Positions 12,586 through 17,029 of a stretch of DNA of 17,029 nt are shown here, in pieces. Below the pieces are notes generated by a model. The model was not told the origin of the DNA, did no database searches, and was given only the letters and a program-made list of their open reading frames with translations. Positions within the stretch are counted from its first letter, which is position 1; every line of letters begins with the position of its first letter. Position numbers and translations under genes: made by a program. Source of the DNA: Methanolobus sp. UBA118. GTDB lineage: Archaea; Halobacteriota; Methanosarcinia; Methanosarcinales; Methanosarcinaceae. The DNA lies in contig DACO01000157.1 in the NCBI GenBank assembly GCA_002508635.1, positions 1-17,029 of the forward strand, read 5' to 3'.

Positions 12586-12918
12586 ATGGACAAAATCGAA
12601 ATGCTAAAAGATAAAGGATTCTCAAAGGACCTTAATGAGGTCATGCAATTCCCTTCAGAGGGAATATTCAGTACCGTACTCGCAAAGTCCGATACCTATA
12701 ACTATACTCTGATGTGCCTTGCAAAGGGAACCGATATAGACACCCATACATCTGCAAAGAACGGAGTTGTCCAGGTACTCCAGGGAAAGGGCACCTTTAA
12801 ACTGTTTGACCGTGACATTGAGATGAAGCCCGGAATGTTCATATTCATGCCTGCGGACGCACCTCATTCACTCCAGGCTGAGGAAGACACGGCAATACTC
12901 CTGTGCCTGACTCTCTGA
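12586..12918 (+). CDS. Small cupin-domain protein
   Basis: A 110-residue single-domain cupin. The beta-barrel motifs are visible: 'GTDIDTHTSAKNGVVQVLQGKG' spans cupin motif 1, and 'PGMFIFMPADAPHSLQ' is motif 2 with His at residue 87. Motif 1 in usual cupins carries His-x-His and Glu; here only one His (57) with Thr and Asn is seen, so metal binding may be altered or absent. It starts at an ATG embedded in a near-palindrome (CCATGTT-AA-AACATGG, 12574-12589), with a TATA-like AATTATAAAAAC at 12538-12549 placing transcription start close to the ATG. Function is unknown; small cupins act as sugar/metabolite isomerases, dioxygenases or binding proteins. Confidence 0.8.
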   Translation: MDKIEMLKDKGFSKDLNEVMQFPSEGIFSTVLAKSDTYNYTLMCLAKGTDIDTHTSAKNGVVQVLQGKGTFKLFDRDIEMKPGMFIFMPADAPHSLQAEEDTAILLCLTL

Positions 12919-12942
12919 GAAAGTCTGTAAAAGCCGGAACCA

Positions 12943-13011
12943 GGTATTATCCTGATTCCCTTGTTTCTGAAAACCTTTCTTATCTCTATACTTCCCTTTC
13001 AGGATAATGCC
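12943..13011. repeat. Inverted repeat between convergent cupin and PiT genes
   Basis: GGTATTATCCTG (12943-12954) and CAGGATAATGCC (13000-13011) are complementary at 11 of 12 positions over a 45-base loop. It could form a 3' hairpin for the cupin message or for the PiT message on the other strand; no T-run follows directly. Confidence 0.4.
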
Positions 13012-13020
13012 GGACTCTTA

Positions 13021-13977
13021 TCAGGCAACAGTCATGGCAGCGTACGCAATTGCACCTGCCAGAAGTGGAGACACTATCCACATAATTACAATGCGTCGCA
13101 CGGTTTTGTTCTTCATCGTAGCAGATCCGTTCTCGGCACAGCCGATACCGATGACCGCTGCTGGTATGATCTGGCCCAGTGCCACCGGTATGCCTGATAT
13201 GGAAGCACCATGGACAATGATCGCAGCGATGGCTTCGATGAAGACAGCACGGATAGTACATAGTTCCACGATCTCCGTTCCAACTGTCTGGAGTATTCTT
13301 CCTCCGATAAGTATTGCACCAAGTCCGAGTGTCAGTCCTCCGACAATAGATCCGGTTGTTGTATCTATGAACCCTGTTCCTACCAGAGGTCCAACTGCAT
13401 TGGCTGCATTGTTGGCACCTGCGGAAAAGGCTACATAACAGCCTGTGACCGTCAGAAGTTTTCCGATCGTACTTCTTATCTGGGCCTCTGACTCATGTTC
13501 CACGAGCCATACTACAAGTCTGGGATGAATATACTTGCCGGAAAGGTAAGCGAGTATGAAGGCAATTATCGGGGTAGTTATCCACCAGCCTGCAATCTGT
13601 GTAAGCAGATCTGTGTCCAGCACTCCGTAGAAAATACCGATACCTACAATCGCTCCGACTGCCGACTGGCTGGCTGATATGGGAACCCTGAGCACATTTC
13701 CAATAAAAAGACTCAGAGCAGCCGAACTTATTGCAATGATAGCTGCTGAAAGTGTTAATACATTACCCGGGATTATTCCTTCACCCAGTGTATCGATCAC
13801 ATCCCCGCCGCTGAGCACAGCACCAAGGAACGAGAACACAGCTATCAGGATCACTGCCTGCTCTTTAGTACGGGCCTTCGCACCGTAAGCTGCTCCCATG
13901 GAGGCTGCGGCATTGTTTCCGCCGATGTTTATTCCCATGAATACTGCGGATGCGATTGCAGCCAGTGTTATGATCAT
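13021..13977 (-). CDS. PiT-family permease, probably sulfate
   Basis: A 318-residue membrane transporter with about eight to ten helices. The two family signatures are present: 'GINIGGNNAAASMGAAYG' (residues 15-32) and 'AFSAGANNAANAVGPLVG' (183-200), along with 'PISASQSAVGA' (99-109) in place of the PVSAS-type motif. Classic phosphate permeases carry Asn-Asp in both signatures (GxND); here both are Asn-Asn. The B. subtilis sulfate permease CysP is a PiT relative, and this gene is divergent from, and next to, the sulfite reductase-CysH-CysD-CysN genes, so sulfate is the likely substrate. Phosphate cannot be excluded. A minus-strand TATA box (14060-14051) gives a leader of about 50 bases. Confidence 0.85.
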   Translation of the reverse strand: MIITLAAIASAVFMGINIGGNNAAASMGAAYGAKARTKEQAVILIAVFSFLGAVLSGGDVIDTLGEGIIPGNVLTLSAAIIAISSAALSLFIGNVLRVPISASQSAVGAIVGIGIFYGVLDTDLLTQIAGWWITTPIIAFILAYLSGKYIHPRLVVWLVEHESEAQIRSTIGKLLTVTGCYVAFSAGANNAANAVGPLVGTGFIDTTTGSIVGGLTLGLGAILIGGRILQTVGTEIVELCTIRAVFIEAIAAIIVHGASISGIPVALGQIIPAAVIGIGCAENGSATMKNKTVRRIVIMWIVSPLLAGAIAYAAMTVA

Positions 13978-14050
13978 CGTTGCTGTTTCCTTTATCAGAT
14001 ATTGTTCTTTAGTTCAGGCGAGAATTATATGACACTTGAAAGCGGATTAG

Positions 14051-14060
14051 TTATATAGTG
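14051..14060 (-). promoter_or_regulatory. TATA box of the PiT permease gene
   Basis: CACTATATAA on the minus strand lies about 75 bases before the ATG at 13977. It is part of the shared 170-base region that drives the permease and the sulfite reductase genes in opposite directions. Confidence 0.5.
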
Positions 14061-14118
14061 GTGGAGGATGAGGCTAAATTTACCAATGAAAAAGTTGCAA
14101 CATTTGCCTTCTTGTTTA

Positions 14119-14128
14119 CTTATATATC
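14119..14128 (+). promoter_or_regulatory. TATA box of the sulfite reductase gene
   Basis: CTTATATATC is centred about 25 bases before the ATG at 14148, so transcription likely starts at or beside that codon. This supports 14148 and a leaderless transcript over the second ATG at 14157, which also has no Shine-Dalgarno site. Confidence 0.5.
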
Positions 14129-14147
14129 TTAAACTGCTGAACTCTGG

Positions 14148-15017
14148 ATGATAATAATGGGTGAAAAGACGATAAACTATGACAGACTCAAACAGGGAGG
14201 TTTCCTCCGGCAGAGACAAAAAGAGGACCTATTCTCAATGCGTCTTCGCGTTGTAGGAGGCCAGCTTACTGCCGATCAGCTTCGTGCACTTGCCGATGCT
14301 TCTGAAAAGTACGGCAGGGGCGAGGTCCACATAACCTCACGACAGGGCCTGGAGATCTCGTATATCCCCTTTGAGCAAACCGAAGAATTGCTTGATGAAC
14401 TGGAAAAAAGTGATGTCCATCAGGGTACATGTGGTCCGAGGGTCCGTGGGGTAGTAGCATGTCAGGGAAACCTTGTCTGCCCGCGTGGCCTGATCGATGC
14501 GGAAGATATTGCACAGAAAATCGATAAAAATTACTTTGCCATGGAACTTCCAGGCAAGTTCAAATTCGCTGTCACAGGCTGTCCGTCATCATGTATGAAA
14601 GTACAGGAGAATGACCTTGGTGTGATGGGAGGACTTGAACCCGCATGGGAAGAGGATAAGTGTATCCATTGTGGTCTCTGTGAGACAGTCTGTCCCGTGG
14701 AGGCCATTAAGGTCGAGGACAAAGAACTGTACTTTGACAGGGATAAGTGTAATCTCTGTGGTCAGTGTACCGAAATATGCCCGACAGATGCCTGGACAAA
14801 GGCACGTGAAGGTTATACTATCTATGTCGGTGGCAAGGTAGGTAAGCACCCGAGATTCGGTGTCAAACTTACCGAACTTGTGGATGAAGCCACACTGTTT
14901 AAGATAATTGATAAGTCTCTGGAGTTCTTCAGGACAGAAGCAAGCTCCGGAGAGCGCTTTGGAGATACTATCCAGCGCCTGGGTTTTGATAATTTCAAGA
15001 CCTTTGTGATGGAATAA
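14148..15017 (+). CDS. Small Dsr-like (siroheme) sulfite reductase with two ferredoxin clusters
   Basis: A 289-residue protein that should reduce sulfite to sulfide with six electrons. The siroheme/[4Fe-4S] ligand set is complete: Cys105-x5-Cys111 in 'ACQGNLVCPRG' and Cys145-x3-Cys149 in 'TGCPSSCMK'. The siroheme-binding Arg/Lys region lies in 'HITSRQGLEI' and 'TCGPRVRG'. Two ferredoxin motifs follow the catalytic centre (Cys172/175/178/182 and Cys201/204/207/211). Its size and layout are those of the Dsr-LP/AsrC-like group of methanogens, which lack the F420-oxidising half of Fsr, so it needs an external donor; ferredoxin or the YHS-FrhB protein at 6680-7840 are candidates. A role in assimilation is inferred from the CysH, CysD and CysN genes that follow. 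Confidence 0.9.
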   Translation: MIIMGEKTINYDRLKQGGFLRQRQKEDLFSMRLRVVGGQLTADQLRALADASEKYGRGEVHITSRQGLEISYIPFEQTEELLDELEKSDVHQGTCGPRVRGVVACQGNLVCPRGLIDAEDIAQKIDKNYFAMELPGKFKFAVTGCPSSCMKVQENDLGVMGGLEPAWEEDKCIHCGLCETVCPVEAIKVEDKELYFDRDKCNLCGQCTEICPTDAWTKAREGYTIYVGGKVGKHPRFGVKLTELVDEATLFKIIDKSLEFFRTEASSGERFGDTIQRLGFDNFKTFVME

Positions 15018-15052
15018 TTAAAGTTACCGGGTAAACAGATCAGTAACAATCA

Positions 15053-15075
15053 CCCGGAGCTTTATGTCTTCCGGG
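15053..15075 (+). terminator. Hairpin between the sulfite reductase gene and cysH
   Basis: CCCGGA (15053-15058) pairs with TCCGGG (15070-15075), and a T-rich run (TTATTTTTTATTT) follows. It may partly end transcription before cysH. Nearby GTTACC/GTTTACC elements at 15023-15036 and 15102-15114 are also complementary and could form an outer stem. Confidence 0.4.
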
Positions 15076-15127
15076 CACTTATTTTTTATTTCATACGGTC
15101 GAGTTTACCGATAACCAGGTCATTACT

Positions 15128-15871
15128 ATGCCAGAAAAGAATCAGAAACTAATTCAAGAAACGGAAAAGTTAGCTGAGGAGTATAAGGACAGATCTCCAC
15201 AGGAGATACTTGAATATGCCCTCAACAGATTTGGAGAGGAAGTAACCATTGCTTTCAGTGGTGCCGAGGATGTCGTACTGATTGATATGGCAAAAAAGAT
15301 CAGGCCTGATATCAGTGTCTTCTCCCTGGATACAGGTAGACTGCATCCGGAAACCTATAGATTCTTCGACGTAGTGCGGGACCATTATAGTGTTAACCTG
15401 GAAGTCTTCTTTGCCAACAGGGACAGGACCGAGGAGCTTGTACGTAAAAAAGGTATGTTCTCCTTCTACAGGGACGGACACCAGGAATGCTGTGGTGTCA
15501 GAAAGATCGATCCCCTGAGACGTGCACTCAGTACAAGGGCTGCATGGATTACAGGTCAGCGTAAGGACCAGAGTCCCAATACACGTGCAACAATTCCCGT
15601 AATAGAGATAGATCCCTCTTTCGGTGACGGCAGCCTTATAAAGTTCAATCCGCTGGCAAACTGGACCTCGAAACAGGTTTGGGACTACATCAGGGATAAC
15701 GATGTTCCGTACAATGAGCTCCATGAAAAAGGATATGTAAGTATCGGATGTGAGCCATGTACCAGACCCGTATTGCCTGGACAGCACGAGCGTGAAGGAC
15801 GCTGGTGGTGGGAAGAAGCGACCAAGAAGGAATGTGGTCTGCATTCGGGAAATGCCAGATCGGAATTCTGA
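15128..15871 (+). CDS. cysH: APS reductase-type CysH with [4Fe-4S] cysteine motif
   Basis: A 247-residue PP-loop enzyme that reduces adenylyl sulfate to sulfite. The nucleotide loop is 'FSGAEDVVL' (residues 43-51). Cys121-Cys122 in 'HQECCGVRK' and Cys208-x2-Cys211 in 'GCEPCTRPV' form the CC/CxxC cluster set that marks APS reductases, while PAPS-specific enzymes lack it. The C-terminal 'KKECGLH' holds the catalytic Cys236. 'ITGQRKDQSPNTRA' and 'WTSKQVWDYI' are further family motifs. Some cluster-bearing enzymes accept PAPS too. No APS kinase is in the window, which agrees with direct use of APS. It needs a thioredoxin or glutaredoxin reductant; the thioredoxin-like gene at 11870-12175 is a candidate. 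It lies 110 bases after the sulfite reductase gene and 77 before cysD. Confidence 0.93.
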   Translation: MPEKNQKLIQETEKLAEEYKDRSPQEILEYALNRFGEEVTIAFSGAEDVVLIDMAKKIRPDISVFSLDTGRLHPETYRFFDVVRDHYSVNLEVFFANRDRTEELVRKKGMFSFYRDGHQECCGVRKIDPLRRALSTRAAWITGQRKDQSPNTRATIPVIEIDPSFGDGSLIKFNPLANWTSKQVWDYIRDNDVPYNELHEKGYVSIGCEPCTRPVLPGQHEREGRWWWEEATKKECGLHSGNARSEF

Positions 15872-15948
15872 ATATTAGAAATTCAAAATTAGAAATCAAG
15901 GACAAATTAAATGTTATCAATTTCAAGAAAAACTGCAGGAGGGATTAA

Positions 15949-16857
15949 ATGGCTGGTAAGGAAGAATCCTACAGACTTTCGAACTTAAAGACACTTGAAG
16001 CCGAGAGCATAGGGATAATCAGGGAAGTTGCTGCGGAGTTCGATAATCCGGTCATGCTTTATTCCGTAGGAAAGGATTCTTCTGTGATGGCACATCTTGC
16101 GATCAAGGCATTCTATCCGAAAAAAGTGCCTTTCCCTCTTTTGCATGTTGATACCGGATATAAGTTCCCTGAAATGTATGAGTTCAGGGATTACTATACA
16201 AAAAAGCACAATCTTGACCTGAAGGTTCACAGGAACGAGGATGCTCTCAAAAGAGGAGTCAATCCTCTGTCAGTGGGAACGGTCAAATGCTGTGCCGAGC
16301 TTAAGACAAAGGCACTGCTTGATGCTCTGGAGGAAGGCGGCTATGATGCGGCTTTCGGAGGTGCACGCAGAGATGAGGAGAAGTCGAGGGCAAAGGAGAG
16401 GATCTTCTCGTTCCGTGACAGGCACGGACAGTGGAATCCAAAGGACCAGAAGCCTGAGCTGTGGAACCTTTTCAATTCAAAGATCGATCCCGGGGAATCC
16501 ATCAGGGTGTTCCCGCTTTCGAACTGGACGGAACTTGATGTCTGGTCGTATATCTACCATGAGAGCATCGAGATCGTGCCTCTCTATTTTGCAAAGAAAA
16601 GACCTGTCATAGAGAAGAACGGCCAACTGATCCCAGTTTATACGGATGAGCATGAGGAAGAGACAAAAGAGGTTATGAGCCGCTTCAGGACCCTCGGATG
16701 CCACTATTGTACAGGTGCGGTACGTTCGGAGGCAGACACCCTGCCAAAGATCATCGAGGAGATGATGGTAGCCAGACATTCCGAGCGTATAACAAGGGTT
16801 ATCGATCACGACCAGGACAGTTCCATGGAACAAAAGAAAAGGGAGGGATACTTCTGA
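15949..16857 (+). CDS. cysD: Sulfate adenylyltransferase small subunit CysD
   Basis: A 302-residue PP-loop subunit, full family length, that makes adenylyl sulfate (APS) from ATP and sulfate together with the GTPase CysN. The loop 'SVGKDSSVM' lies at residues 39-47, followed by 'LLHVDTGYKFPEMYEFRD' and the typical 'FGGARRDEEKSRAKER'. The C-terminus has 'LGCHYCTGAVRSEADTL' and 'ARHSERITRVID', as in bacterial CysD. GGAGGG lies 5 bases before the ATG, so the start is firm. The stop at 16855-16857 overlaps the proposed CTG start of cysN by CTGA. ATP sulfurylase of the CysDN type is less common in archaea than the single-chain Sat, which points to acquisition from bacteria as one possibility. Confidence 0.95.
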   Translation: MAGKEESYRLSNLKTLEAESIGIIREVAAEFDNPVMLYSVGKDSSVMAHLAIKAFYPKKVPFPLLHVDTGYKFPEMYEFRDYYTKKHNLDLKVHRNEDALKRGVNPLSVGTVKCCAELKTKALLDALEEGGYDAAFGGARRDEEKSRAKERIFSFRDRHGQWNPKDQKPELWNLFNSKIDPGESIRVFPLSNWTELDVWSYIYHESIEIVPLYFAKKRPVIEKNGQLIPVYTDEHEEETKEVMSRFRTLGCHYCTGAVRSEADTLPKIIEEMMVARHSERITRVIDHDQDSSMEQKKREGYF

Positions 16858-17029
16858 AAGGCCCTGATTCTTTAATAGAGCAGAACCAGAATATCGACCT
16901 GTTAAGATTTGCCACCGCAGGAAGCGTGGATGACGGCAAATCTACCCTTATTGGTAGATTACTCTACGATTCAAAATCGATATTCGAGGATCAGCTGAAT
17001 TCCATCAGGACCTTCTCGAAAAGCCACAG
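16854..17029 (+). CDS. cysN: Sulfate adenylyltransferase large subunit CysN, partial (3' end outside the window)
   Basis: The first 58 codons of the EF-Tu-like GTPase that couples GTP hydrolysis to APS formation by CysD. 'LRFATAGSVDDGKSTLIGRL' holds the P-loop (G-S-V-D-D-G-K-S), and 'YDSKSIFEDQLNSI' is the typical CysN continuation. No ATG, GTG or TTG is in frame ahead of the P-loop. GGAGG at 16842-16846 lies 7 bases before an in-frame CTG at 16854, which overlaps the cysD stop as CTGA, the shape of a coupled ATGA junction. The same spacing is seen before the CTG of SepCysS. The first residues would be Met-Lys-Gly-Pro-Asp. An ATC or CTG nearer the P-loop has no Shine-Dalgarno site. The gene runs out of the window. 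Confidence 0.88.
   Translation, partial: MKGPDSLIEQNQNIDLLRFATAGSVDDGKSTLIGRLLYDSKSIFEDQLNSIRTFSKSH

Noticed and set aside
13007..13438. Plus-strand Met/Pro-rich frame of 143 codons
   Set aside because: Antisense shadow of the PiT permease.
15170..15844. Long minus-strand frame (224 codons) opposite cysH
   Set aside because: It is the shadow of a certain cysH gene, with Cys/Thr-rich, unstructured sequence and no start signal.

Overview
The window looks like chromosomal DNA of a methanogenic euryarchaeon, most likely of the Methanosarcinaceae (Methanolobus/Methanomethylovorans-like; the genus is a guess). Reasons: a Sep-tRNA:Cys-tRNA synthase (SepCysS), an FrhB/FpoF-type F420 oxidoreductase subunit, a small Dsr-like sulfite reductase, an archaeal HTH_45-type regulator, AT-rich TATA boxes about 25 bases before several start codons (leaderless transcripts), and GGAGG/GGTGA Shine-Dalgarno sites elsewhere. 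Layout. (1) 146-2372: a secreted small protein, a divergent lipoprotein with a periplasmic solute-binding domain and a C-terminal Cache domain, and a small winged-helix regulator. (2) 2373-3743: a long AT-rich intergenic region with palindromic sites, then larE, a PP-loop sulfur transferase of the three-cysteine type. (3) 3937-6613: a five-gene plus-strand run encoding an ICMT-like membrane methyltransferase, a DUF2933-like membrane protein, an anchored protein with a GGHHRSG motif, a CcdA-like thiol transporter and a beta-grasp (MoaD/ThiS-like) protein ending Cys-Gly-Gly. (4) 6680-9524: a minus-strand YHS-FrhB fusion, a tail-anchored His-rich HMA metallochaperone and a wHTH regulator, divergent from a TusA-like sulfur carrier. 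(5) 9683-12175: a minus-strand operon of a thioredoxin-like protein, SepCysS and a DUF169 protein. (6) 12273-12918: a small helical protein and a cupin. (7) 13021-17029: a sulfate-assimilation locus with a PiT-family permease, siroheme/[4Fe-4S] sulfite reductase, cluster-type CysH, CysD and the start of CysN. How the genes fit together. Nearly everything from 2946 on concerns sulfur, thiols or soft metals. Sulfate uptake (PiT), activation to APS (CysDN), reduction to sulfite (CysH) and reduction to sulfide (Dsr-like) would feed cysteine synthesis on tRNA by SepCysS; LarE, TusA and the beta-grasp protein are further sulfur-handling proteins. The ICMT/DUF2933/CcdA and HMA/YHS genes look like a membrane metal or thiol-redox module. 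A palindrome of the form TCACAATTGTGA occurs upstream of larE (twice), between the wHTH gene and tusA (tandem), and over the start of the HTH_45 gene, so these genes probably share a regulator. A second theme is start codons: SepCysS, cysN and the ICMT-like gene have no ATG/GTG/TTG where family length and Shine-Dalgarno position call for one (CTG, CTG and ATA sit there), and the wHTH gene seems to need a frameshift to reach its best ribosome-binding site. These are either real non-AUG starts or sequence errors. No tRNA, rRNA, CRISPR array or insertion sequence was recognised.
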